DNA of 5,155 nt from Desulfovibrionaceae bacterium (GCA_900770205.1 CAAGJV010000041.1:1-5155); one strand, 5' to 3'. Numbered from the stretch's first letter, positions 1-5,155 are shown. Notes: generated by a model not told the origin, from the letters alone. Made by a program: numbers and translations.

Positions 1-2
1 GC

Positions 3-1073
3 AATCTTACGGCAAATGAAAGGTTCAGTTTTCAGCGGGGCATGAGCCTCCTTATTGCCATGGCCGGGCCTTTGCTGACCATTCCTTTTCTGCTGATGGG
101 CTATGGGGCGGTAAGCATTGTTGCCGTTAACCTGGCGTTACACAGCGTGTTCTTCCTTCTGGCGTGGCGGTACTGCGTAAAAGTAAACCGCATGGAGTTT
201 AAATTCAGCGCCTTCCGCTGGGGCTTGCTGAAAGAAGTGTTTGTATTTTCCTCCTGGCTGTTTCTCAACTTTATTACCGATCAGGTAAACTGGAACGCCG
301 GGCGCTTTATACTGGGCAAGATTGTTGGCACGGAGGCTGTAGCCGTGTTTGCCATCGGGGCGCTTATCAACACCATGTATATTACTATATCTACCTCCAT
401 CTCTTCCGTGTATGTGCCCATGGTGAATACGCTGGTGGAAGAGAAGCAGGGCAATGCTGTGCTAACGCGGCTATTCATACGCATAGGCAGGGCACAGTTC
501 TTTGTGCTTTTCTATATTCTGGGCGGATTCCTTCTGCTGGGGCGGTATTTCATTGATCTATGGGCAGGGCCGGAATACGGCAATGCGTATGGCGTGGCCT
601 TGCTGCTTATTGTTCCGGTAACGCTGCCGCTTATGCAGAACCTTGGCATAGACATTATGAAGGCCAGGAATATGCACAGGTTCCGTTCGCTGGCGTACCT
701 TGTAGGTTCCGTGTTTAATATTGTGGTTTCCCTCTGCCTTGTGTGGAAGTGGCAGGAACTTGGGGTGGCCTTTGGCACCTGTGCGGCGCTTACGGTGTTC
801 AATGTGTTTCTTATCAACTGGTACTACCAGAAAAAGGTGGGGCTGGATGTTGTTCTGTTCTGGAAGGATATGGCCCTGCTTTTTGTGAAAACGGCGTTCC
901 CTCTCTGTTGTTGCGCTGCGGCCGCAGTACTGTGGCCGGTGGATTCCCTGCCGGCCTTTTTTGCGTATGGAATAGCGTATTCTGTTCTGTATGCCGGTTT
1001 TCTGTATGGGCTGGGGCTGAATGTAGAGGAGCGCGCTGCAGTGCGCGAGCGTGTGGGGATAAGAAGCGTATGA
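3..1073 (+). CDS. Wzx-type polysaccharide flippase, C-terminal part (5' end outside window)
   Basis: The frame is open from the left edge, so the ATG at 42 is probably internal; 356 residues are visible. Families of this kind (MVF/MOP superfamily) move undecaprenyl-diphosphate-linked sugar units across the inner membrane and are usually about 450-510 residues, so roughly the first quarter to third is missing. Visible: long hydrophobic helices separated by short charged loops, for example residues about 14-34, 36-55, 78-93, 164-185, 197-213, 230-250, 255-272 and 290-340. The loop with FSSWLFLNFITDQVNW followed by GRFILG (residues about 82-105) matches the 'W-x-F-x-N-x-x-x-D-Q-x-x-W ... ILG' pattern typical of Wzx-like proteins. 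A cysteine/alanine-rich helix (LCCCAAAAV) lies near the C-terminus. It overlaps the next gene by 4 bases, which suggests a shared operon and translational coupling. Substrate cannot be told. A teichuronic-acid or other MATE-like lipid flippase is the main alternative. Confidence 0.85.
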   Translation, partial: NLTANERFSFQRGMSLLIAMAGPLLTIPFLLMGYGAVSIVAVNLALHSVFFLLAWRYCVKVNRMEFKFSAFRWGLLKEVFVFSSWLFLNFITDQVNWNAGRFILGKIVGTEAVAVFAIGALINTMYITISTSISSVYVPMVNTLVEEKQGNAVLTRLFIRIGRAQFFVLFYILGGFLLLGRYFIDLWAGPEYGNAYGVALLLIVPVTLPLMQNLGIDIMKARNMHRFRSLAYLVGSVFNIVVSLCLVWKWQELGVAFGTCAALTVFNVFLINWYYQKKVGLDVVLFWKDMALLFVKTAFPLCCCAAAAVLWPVDSLPAFFAYGIAYSVLYAGFLYGLGLNVEERAAVRERVGIRSV

Positions 1074-2248
1074 TAACCATTCAGGAGAAATCCCGCTGCT
1101 GCGGATGCGGTGCCTGTGCCCAGGCCTGCCCTGTGCAGTGCATAACCATGCAGGCCGATGACGAGGGCTTTTCCTACCCCGTGGCGGAGAGCGCAGCATG
1201 TATACGCTGCGGCAGGTGCGAGAAAGTGTGCCCCATCTTGCATACGGCAGAAGATACAAAGCATGAGCCAAAGGCATGGGCCGTTATTAATGCCGATGAA
1301 AAAATTCGGGAAAGCTCTTCTTCCGGCGGGGTGTTTACCTTGCTGGCAGAGCAGGTGATACGCCGGGGCGGCGTGGTTTTTGGCGCGGCCTTTGATGCAG
1401 GCTTTTCTGTGGTGCATAAGGGCGTGGATACGCTGGAAGGCCTGGAAGAACTGCGGGGCTCCAAATATACGCAGAGCAGCATAGGCAAGACGTATAGGGA
1501 AACAGAGAATCTGCTGAAAGCGGGCAGGGAAGTGCTGTTCAGCGGTACGCCGTGCCAGATAGAAGGGCTGCACGCCTATTTGGGCAGAAAGGAAGAGCGG
1601 CTTTTCTGTGTGGATATTATTTGCCATGGCGTACCTTCGCCCAAGGTATGGAAAACGTATGTAGAATATCGTGAGAAAAAGCACAACGCCGCTTCGCGGC
1701 GAATCTTTTTCAGGCATAAGAAGTATGGCTGGAAAAGATACGCCGTATCATTTTCCTTTGAAAATGATACGGCGTATCTCGGCCCTGTGGACCGAGATTT
1801 ATTTATGCAGGCGTTTCTTACCGATTGCTGCCTGCGCCCGAGTTGCGGAAGCTGCGCCTTTAAGAAAACAGGGCGCATCAGCGATATCACACTTGCGGAT
1901 TTCTGGGGAATCAATCATGTACTGCCAGCCATGGATGACGACAAGGGAACTTCCCTTGTGCTGGTGCATAGCGAAAAGGGGCGGCAGATGCTTGAGACTG
2001 TGGCCGGGCAATGCAGAAGGCAGAAGGTGCAGGCAGAAGATGCCCTGCGCTTCAACCCGGCTATGACAAAATCTGCCGTGTTCCATAAGAACAGAAGGGC
2101 CTTTTTTGAGAACCTGGGCCGCATGCCTTTTGACAGGCTTGTTGCACGCTATGCTACAAGGCGGCGCATCATGAAATCATGCGTGGCGGCTGTGCTGAGA
2201 AGGCTGGGCTTGCTTGGTGCAGTAAAAAAGATGATGGGGAGAGGATAA
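1070..2248 (+). CDS. FrhB/FdhB-like ferredoxin-domain protein (coenzyme F420 hydrogenase/dehydrogenase beta-subunit family)
   Basis: Complete, 392 residues. The start ATG overlaps the flippase stop (ATGA), with GGGGA 10 bases upstream; the frame is open further upstream, but that part only shadows the flippase. Two 4Fe-4S motifs of the form CxxCxxCxxxCP lie at residues 10-21 and 44-55. Next come the FrhB N-terminal signature SSSSGG (82-87), the FSGTPCQ motif (157-163), CVDIICHGVPSP (180-191), and the C-terminal domain with LRPSCGSCAFK (255-265) followed by the ITLADFWG block (273-280). Family members transfer electrons through FeS centres and flavin in F420 hydrogenases. Copies in polysaccharide clusters, often near pyruvyl transferases, form a separate group whose substrate is not established to my knowledge. 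Coupling to a flippase points to a redox step on a glycan or its lipid carrier, which is inference. The coding sequence contains an exceptional inverted repeat (1736-1779), yet the protein around it has normal family length. The C-terminus is basic with a short amphipathic or hydrophobic stretch. Confidence 0.9.
   Translation: MITIQEKSRCCGCGACAQACPVQCITMQADDEGFSYPVAESAACIRCGRCEKVCPILHTAEDTKHEPKAWAVINADEKIRESSSSGGVFTLLAEQVIRRGGVVFGAAFDAGFSVVHKGVDTLEGLEELRGSKYTQSSIGKTYRETENLLKAGREVLFSGTPCQIEGLHAYLGRKEERLFCVDIICHGVPSPKVWKTYVEYREKKHNAASRRIFFRHKKYGWKRYAVSFSFENDTAYLGPVDRDLFMQAFLTDCCLRPSCGSCAFKKTGRISDITLADFWGINHVLPAMDDDKGTSLVLVHSEKGRQMLETVAGQCRRQKVQAEDALRFNPAMTKSAVFHKNRRAFFENLGRMPFDRLVARYATRRRIMKSCVAAVLRRLGLLGAVKKMMGRG
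1687..1701 (+). repeat. short GC hairpin inside the FrhB-like gene
   Basis: CGCCGC, a TTC loop, then GCGGCG gives a perfect 6-bp GC stem. It lies 34 bases before the larger inverted repeat and encodes ordinary family residues (NAASRR). It could be chance in a GC-rich coding sequence. Confidence 0.4.
1736..1779. repeat. perfect 20-bp inverted repeat with 4-base loop, intragenic
   Basis: The left arm 1736-1755 contains GATACGCCGTATCATTTTC. The right arm 1760-1779 is its exact reverse complement. The loop is CTTT (1756-1759). Each arm holds a smaller dyad, GATACG-N-CGTATC, at 1737-1749 and 1766-1778, so the element is nested: the two 13-mers are also direct copies differing only at the centre base. 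It is read in frame as part of the FrhB-like protein (residues about 223-237, RYAVSFSFENDTAYL) without changing the family's expected spacing. Because it is palindromic, the opposite strand would encode a near-identical peptide. A stem this long and perfect is very unlikely by chance. A mobile palindromic unit (REP- or RPE-like) inserted in frame, or a regulatory hairpin, are both possible. Confidence 0.9.
1776..1798 (+). repeat. second intragenic hairpin followed by a T-rich stretch
   Basis: ATCTCGG (1776-1782) and CCGAGAT (1792-1798) form a 7-bp stem with a 9-base loop, followed by TTATTTAT. It shares its first four bases with the end of the large inverted repeat, so the two stems would compete. 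The shape loosely resembles a weak intrinsic terminator, but it sits in the middle of a conserved coding sequence. Confidence 0.4.
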
Positions 2249-2294
2249 GGCGAACAGAGGGATGCCTTGAGGATAGCATAGCGCGGATCAGCAG

Positions 2295-2322
2295 TTGACA
2301 AAAAGGCAAAATAATCAATACT
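2295..2322 (+). promoter_or_regulatory. candidate sigma-70 promoter of the small-ORF/kinase unit
   Basis: A perfect -35 box TTGACA (2295-2300) is followed after 16 bases by AATACT (2317-2322), which matches 4 of 6 positions of TATAAT. Transcription would start around 2329, about 43 bases before the ATG at 2372. The surroundings are clearly AT-richer than the flanking genes. The whole gap 2249-2371 holds no convincing ORF on either strand. Confidence 0.45.
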
Positions 2323-2345
2323 GTTGTCAATGATTTTCGATTGAC
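2295..2345. promoter_or_regulatory. TTGAC/GTCAA half-site array, possible operator
   Basis: Three related half-sites lie here: TTGACAA (2295-2301), TTGTCAA (2324-2330) and ATTGAC (2340-2345). The first two form a 7-bp inverted repeat with 22 bases between. The second and third form GTCAAT-8 bases-ATTGAC (2326-2331/2340-2345). They overlap the candidate -35 box and the expected transcription start, the normal position for an autorepressor site of a toxin-antitoxin operon. The first half-site is also the -35 box itself, so part of the pattern may be coincidence. Confidence 0.3.
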
Positions 2346-2360
2346 CTTTTGAAGTATGAC

Positions 2361-2365
2361 AGGGG
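2361..2365 (+). promoter_or_regulatory. ribosome binding site for the 62-residue ORF
   Basis: AGGGG ends 6 bases before the ATG at 2372. It is a good Shine-Dalgarno match and supports this short ORF as a real gene. Confidence 0.6.
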
Positions 2366-2371
2366 AAGCCA

Positions 2372-2560
2372 ATGTTCACGTTTAAAGAAATGATCGAAGC
2401 TGCCATACGCTATCAGCCAATGGTTCTGGCGGAAGACCAACGCCAAGGCGCTCCCCTCTGCTATTATGAAAAAGGGGTATTCATCATCAAATATCCCGAT
2501 GGAACGCTTGAAAAGCATGACAAGCCGTGCCTGCCTAAAATGAGATTGGCACATGCCTGA
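2372..2560 (+). CDS. 62-residue protein preceding a zeta-toxin-like kinase; candidate antitoxin
   Basis: I do not recognise a named family. The protein begins MFTFKEMIEAAIRYQPMVLA. It has a helical, amphipathic N-terminal third (residues 1-20), then a segment with alternating polar and hydrophobic residues likely to form beta strands (CYYEKGVFIIKYPDGTLEKH, residues about 30-49), and a basic tail. There is no obvious helix-turn-helix, membrane segment or signal peptide. Support for being real: a good ribosome binding site, its own candidate promoter, and an 8-base overlap with the start of the kinase ORF at 2553, the arrangement usual for an antitoxin translated before its toxin. The kinase has no strong ribosome site of its own, so coupling is likely. 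The antitoxin role is inferred from position and size only; it shows no resemblance that I can see to the classical epsilon or PezA antitoxins. Confidence 0.65.
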   Translation: MFTFKEMIEAAIRYQPMVLAEDQRQGAPLCYYEKGVFIIKYPDGTLEKHDKPCLPKMRLAHA

Positions 2561-3039
2561 ACTTATCATGATTTGCGGCCCGAACGGGGCTGGAAAAAGC
2601 ACGTTTACTCGTTCGCTTGCTTTTCTCCAAAATATTATTTGCATAGATCGCTGACGCGATTTCGGCAACAGGTCTTTCTCCTCTTGCGGCCGGAAAAGCT
2701 TCTGCAGCAATGGCGAAAACACTTCTTAGCCAAAAAGTATCCTTTGCCAGGGAATCAACGCTGACCTCACATTTCGACTTTTCTTTGATGCAGGAAGCCA
2801 AAAGGCAGGGCTATGCCATACGGCTCGTGTATATAAAGCTAGCATCTGCCGAAGTCGCTTTATCTCGCGTAAAAAGTCGTGCCAGCAAAGGCGGGCACGA
2901 TGTTCCCCCGGAAGACGTTGTACGCCGCTTTCATCGTTCGCTGAACAACCTCCCAAGAGCCATAGAACTGGCGGATTCCTTTACTCTACTTGATAACACC
3001 GAATCCCGGTATTCTCTTGTACCGGCCATGTTGACCTGA
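2553..3039 (+). pseudogene. zeta-toxin-family P-loop kinase, split by a +1 frameshift
   Basis: The first frame gives 33 residues with a Walker A motif, GPNGAGKST (residues 9-17, bases 2577-2603), ending ICIDR then TGA at 2652-2654. Dropping one base there (CGC-T-GAC) continues in a second frame from 2653 to 3039, starting DAISATGLSP, for 161 residues in all. The joined protein follows the chromosomal zeta-like family: P-loop, ID-x-D-x-I block after the first strand, RESTLTS at 66-72 (family 'FETTLAG'), the strand LVYIKLAS, then GGHDVPPEDVVRRFHRSLNNL-type lid/sugar-binding segment (113-133) and LLDN (145-148). Zeta toxins phosphorylate UDP-N-acetylglucosamine and so block wall synthesis; the substrate of this subgroup is less certain. 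The C-terminus looks some 25-35 residues short. The most likely state is an inactivated toxin. A sequencing error or programmed frameshift is possible. The downstream piece alone (ATG at 2710) lacks the P-loop. Confidence 0.8.
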
Positions 3040-3074
3040 AACAAGGCAGATAATTTTCCTTCCCATAGCCGAAG

Positions 3075-3108
3075 CAAAGGCCATGCATGTTCCCATGCAT
3101 GGCCTTTG
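3075..3108. terminator. hairpin terminator between convergent genes
   Basis: A perfect 15-bp stem (CAAAGGCCATGCATG at 3075-3089, with its reverse complement at 3094-3108) closes a TTCC loop. It lies 35 bases after the kinase stop and 25 bases beyond the stop of the minus-strand nuclease gene, so it could end transcripts from both sides. The U-tract is short in both directions, only the TTT at the base of the stem, so termination strength is uncertain. Confidence 0.6.
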
Positions 3109-3133
3109 GCGTACCAAACGGAGAATACAGGAG

Positions 3134-4135
3134 TCAGCTTTTGTTATAGTTGTTCATCTGGTCAATAAACGCCTGCAGGGATTCTGCCTGATAGGCGGAA
3201 AGGGTGAGCTTGCGCAGGGCGTTGGAATCGGAGGAAGAGGCAATAAAAGAAGTGACGGATGGGGGAAGGGCGCCAAAGCGTGCATTCAGAACATCACAGA
3301 GAACCAGACCTATGCCTTCAGCCCTGCCTTCGGTTCTTCCAAGGATGACCCCTTGCCGGATATATTCATTTTTCCATTGAGCGGCACGTTCTTCCAACAT
3401 GGCGTCTACCTCCCGCAGGTCTTGAAATTCGGAAATGTCTTCTGTTATTCCGGAGCGTTTAAGAACAACACGGCCCAGCCATACGGTGAACGCCCGGCGC
3501 AGAAGAAAATATTCAGGCTCGTGAAGCCTTGTTATGAGTTCCTTGACTATCTGCCGGACCTGTTCTGGATTCTGTGCCCGTTCCAGCCTGAGAAGCTGTG
3601 CGGCGAGGCCTCTGCTTTTGTCCAGTTCATCCTTGGGCACCCGGCTTTCGTCCAGCAGAAAATGCCGGTGCTGGGGGCAGTAGAATTTCAGGCTCTCCGG
3701 CATGGGCGCGAACAGGGCAGAAACCTCCTGCGGAGCTTTCCATGCCTTGCTGCCATTATAGATAACAATGGGAAAGACCGGAGGCAAGCCTTCATGTTCA
3801 CGAACAGCGCCTGTTTTAATAAGGTCGAGCAATAAGAGTGTGGTGTAGGAGAGCGTTCTTAATGCCATCCAGTAGTCGGGCGTGCTCTGGAATTCCAAAA
3901 GCAGCGCCACATAGCACCAGGAGCCTTTCTTCCAGCCAACACGCCAGATAATATCATCATGGCGTTCCCGCAGATCATCTGTGACATAGCTGCCTGAACA
4001 GCGTTCAAGCGTAGAGAAATCAAGATCGGCAATGAAATCCGCAGGAACAAAATCCCGCAGCAGAGATTCCACCATTTCAGGATTGCTGAAAAACTGCTTG
4101 TATGCAGGATCATGCGGCAGGCGTTCGGGTTCCAT
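3134..4135 (-). CDS. Rpn/YhgA-family PD-(D/E)XK nuclease ('transposase_31'-type)
   Basis: Complete, 333 residues. Start chosen at the ATG giving MEPERLPHDPAYKQFF, since the family begins shortly before an HD-x-x-(F/Y)K motif (HDPAYK, residues 8-13). No good Shine-Dalgarno precedes it; the frame stays open upstream without another ATG. The nuclease core is visible as RERHDDIIWRV (D61) followed by YVALLLEFQS (E81-x-Q83), the D...ExQ pattern of this PD-(D/E)XK family. Then come FPIVIYNG (residues 121-128) and a C-terminal helical region with the family's repeated R-x-EG pattern (GRTEGRAEGIG, about 269-279) before RFGALP. In E. coli, RpnA-type proteins are Mg/Ca-dependent DNA endonucleases that promote RecA-independent recombination; they are often multicopy and labelled transposases, although real transposition is not shown. 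Convergent with the kinase unit and in the same direction as the GT9 gene upstream. The key residues and full length suggest it is intact. Confidence 0.88.
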   Translation of the reverse strand: MEPERLPHDPAYKQFFSNPEMVESLLRDFVPADFIADLDFSTLERCSGSYVTDDLRERHDDIIWRVGWKKGSWCYVALLLEFQSTPDYWMALRTLSYTTLLLLDLIKTGAVREHEGLPPVFPIVIYNGSKAWKAPQEVSALFAPMPESLKFYCPQHRHFLLDESRVPKDELDKSRGLAAQLLRLERAQNPEQVRQIVKELITRLHEPEYFLLRRAFTVWLGRVVLKRSGITEDISEFQDLREVDAMLEERAAQWKNEYIRQGVILGRTEGRAEGIGLVLCDVLNARFGALPPSVTSFIASSSDSNALRKLTLSAYQAESLQAFIDQMNNYNKS

Positions 4136-4239
4136 AGGAATATCATATCTGAGGAAAGCCTGGTGAGCAAGATGCGGGAACGTGGTTCTGGGGAGAGAAG
4201 ATTGAACTCTCCTGTTAAAGGATATTAAAATCCTGTCCG
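4136..4239 (-). other. spacer between GT9 and nuclease genes with two small inverted repeats
   Basis: This gap holds no ORF I can support. GGAGAG (4192-4197) and CTCTCC (4207-4212) form a 6-bp dyad with a 9-base loop, and AGGAT/ATCCT (4219-4223/4230-4234) form a 5-bp dyad around an AT-rich centre. Read on the minus strand, TAATAT lies 17 bases after TTTCTT, a poor -35 match, so a nuclease promoter here is only a weak possibility. Neither dyad has a proper U-tract. Confidence 0.25.
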
Positions 4240-5154
4240 TTACAAAGAAAGAGCGCTCGGCAGATTCGGTTCAAGAAGTTCCATGGCTGCGGTGAATGCT
4301 TCTTCTGCCGTCACGCGAAGCAGGCATTCCGGATGGCTGCAGGAGGTTTTTGAGCATGGCTGGCACGGAAGGTGGGGGCGAAGTTCCCTGTGCATGGGGG
4401 AAGGGTATTTCCATGCCGTTCCGGAAGCGCCGGGAATGATGAGGCTTGGCACTTCCAGCGCTGCGGCCATGTGGCGGGGAGATGAGCAGTTCCCGATAAG
4501 GAGCTTTGCCTGCCCAAGGCACGCGGCGGAAAGGCGGATATCGGGCAGAGGGGAGGGAGCGAGGAAAAGCTCAGGCTGCATGCCGAGGCCAAGGCAGAGC
4601 GCCTTGAGGCGGGCTATATCGTCTTCTTCTCCGGGGCCGCGCAAAAGGAGAAAGCGGAAGGAAGGATTGCTTTCTGCCAGAAGGCGCATGAGTTCGGCAA
4701 AGCGTTCGGCAGGCCAGCGCTTGGAGCTGCGCCGGTGGGTGGAATCTATGGCGATGAGGGTATGCTGCGGAAGAACACCGCAGCGGGCAAGCAGGGCCTT
4801 TGCCTGGCTCTGTTCTTCTTCGGTAAGGCAGATGCGCGGCCGCTCTCCGCTCCAGCGTATGCCCAAGGGGGCAAGGAGTGATGCTTTTGTCTGGGAAGCG
4901 TAGCCTTCTTCCGTGGGGATGAGATGGGTATAGAGCAGGCGCGAAAGAGGGGAGGCGGGGAAGGAAAGGCGAAGGGGAGCGCCGCTTATGAGCGTCATCA
5001 TTCTGCAGCGGGGGAGTTGCTGCAGGTCGATAACAAGATCAAACCTGCATGATGCTACACGGCGGTAGAAGACAAGCTGAGAGAAGAAGCCCTTTTTCTT
5101 GTTAATGAGGTGGAAGGCATCGATAAACGGATTATTCCGGAGCAGGGGTTCGCA
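4240..5154 (-). CDS. glycosyltransferase family 9, ADP-heptose:LPS heptosyltransferase-like (5' end outside window)
   Basis: The frame is open to the right edge. The ATG at 5001 is internal, because the 51 residues before it are clearly family sequence (EPLLRNNPFIDAFHLI, then FDLVIDLQ just before it, followed by SGAPLRLSF). 304 residues are visible; full family members are about 340-360, so some 40-50 are missing. The C-terminal Rossmann domain shows IAIDSTHRRSSKRWP (fragment residues about 134-148; the KRWP lysine is kept), LLLRGPGEEDD, then IGNCSSPRHMAAALEVP (about 220-236), and the cysteine cluster LPCQPCSKTSCSHPEC (262-277) usual near the C-terminus. The enzyme would add heptose or a related sugar from a nucleotide donor to LPS core at the cytoplasmic face. 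The standard GND-S/T-G motif reads GNCSS here, so the acidic residue that contacts the donor sugar in WaaC-type enzymes is a cysteine at bases 4486-4488. The acceptor and sugar cannot be named. Confidence 0.88.
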   Translation of the reverse strand, partial: CEPLLRNNPFIDAFHLINKKKGFFSQLVFYRRVASCRFDLVIDLQQLPRCRMMTLISGAPLRLSFPASPLSRLLYTHLIPTEEGYASQTKASLLAPLGIRWSGERPRICLTEEEQSQAKALLARCGVLPQHTLIAIDSTHRRSSKRWPAERFAELMRLLAESNPSFRFLLLRGPGEEDDIARLKALCLGLGMQPELFLAPSPLPDIRLSAACLGQAKLLIGNCSSPRHMAAALEVPSLIIPGASGTAWKYPSPMHRELRPHLPCQPCSKTSCSHPECLLRVTAEEAFTAAMELLEPNLPSALSL

Positions 5155-5155
5155 C

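Noticed and set aside
916..927. 12-bp palindrome CTGCGGCCGCAG
   Set aside because: Short, loop-free, inside a conserved coding sequence; expected by chance in GC-rich DNA.
1032..1047. CGCGC/GCGCG dyad near the end of the flippase gene
   Set aside because: Only 5 bp in GC-rich coding sequence and not placed to mask the next start codon clearly.
743..1069. N-terminal extension of the FrhB-like frame up to an ATG at 743
   Set aside because: This part lies entirely inside the flippase gene in another frame and has no family sequence; the ferredoxin domain begins right after the ATG at 1070.
558..1277. Long minus-strand frame of 239 codons under the flippase and FrhB-like gene
   Set aside because: Arg/His/Pro-rich shadow translation of membrane-protein sequence, no domain signature; the plus strand carries the recognisable proteins.
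3024..3053. Possible second frameshift at the kinase C-terminus (alternative ending GHVDLKQGR)
   Set aside because: The alternative tail is only about 10 residues and shows no convincing family match, so I cannot choose it over the plain stop at 3037-3039.
3083..3835. Plus-strand frame of 250 codons over the nuclease gene
   Set aside because: Antisense shadow of the clearly recognisable Rpn-family gene; it begins inside the hairpin and shows no family motif.
4283..4903. Plus-strand frame of 206 codons over the GT9 gene
   Set aside because: Arg/Ser-rich shadow of the GT9 coding sequence, with no domain signature or ribosome site of note.
1..5155. tRNA, rRNA, CRISPR array, riboswitch or insertion-sequence ends
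   Set aside because: I saw no cloverleaf-like genes, regularly spaced repeats, or terminal inverted repeats with target duplication; the Rpn gene has no flanking IS ends.

Overview
The window looks like part of a Gram-negative chromosome, in an accessory region between surface-polysaccharide genes. The heptosyltransferase-type glycosyltransferase implies an LPS-making bacterium. The cysteine-rich ferredoxin/FrhB-type protein and the style of the Rpn/YhgA nuclease would suit an anaerobe such as a host-associated Desulfovibrionaceae (Bilophila/Desulfovibrio-like). That placement is inference from protein style, not from a marker gene.

Layout: (1) Bases 3-2248, plus strand: the 3' part of a Wzx-type polysaccharide flippase overlaps by 4 bases (ATGA) a complete FrhB/FdhB-like iron-sulfur protein with two 4Fe-4S ferredoxin motifs. 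This is the end of an exopolysaccharide or O-antigen operon. (2) Bases 2249-2371: an AT-rich intergenic stretch with a promoter-like TTGACA box and repeated TTGAC/GTCAA half-sites. (3) Bases 2372-3039, plus strand: a two-gene unit resembling a toxin-antitoxin module. A 62-residue unrecognised protein overlaps by 8 bases a zeta-toxin-like P-loop kinase, which is split by a +1 frameshift at a TGA-C near codon 34. (4) Bases 3075-3108: a strong hairpin between convergent genes. (5) Bases 3134-4135, minus strand: a complete Rpn/YhgA-family PD-(D/E)XK nuclease (historically 'transposase_31'). (6) Bases 4136-4239: a short spacer with small inverted repeats. (7) Bases 4240-5154, minus strand: a family 9 glycosyltransferase (ADP-heptose:LPS heptosyltransferase-like) that runs off the right edge.

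How it fits together: flippase, FrhB-like protein and GT9 belong to cell-surface glycan assembly. The toxin-like pair and the Rpn nuclease are typical accessory cargo and sit between the two glycan gene sets, which face each other. The least ordinary signals are a perfect 20-bp inverted repeat (4-base loop) inside the FrhB-like coding sequence, the frameshifted kinase behind an intact candidate antitoxin, and a GT9 whose usual GND motif reads GNC. I do not see a clearly new multi-gene system. The small protein plus zeta-like kinase pair is the nearest candidate.
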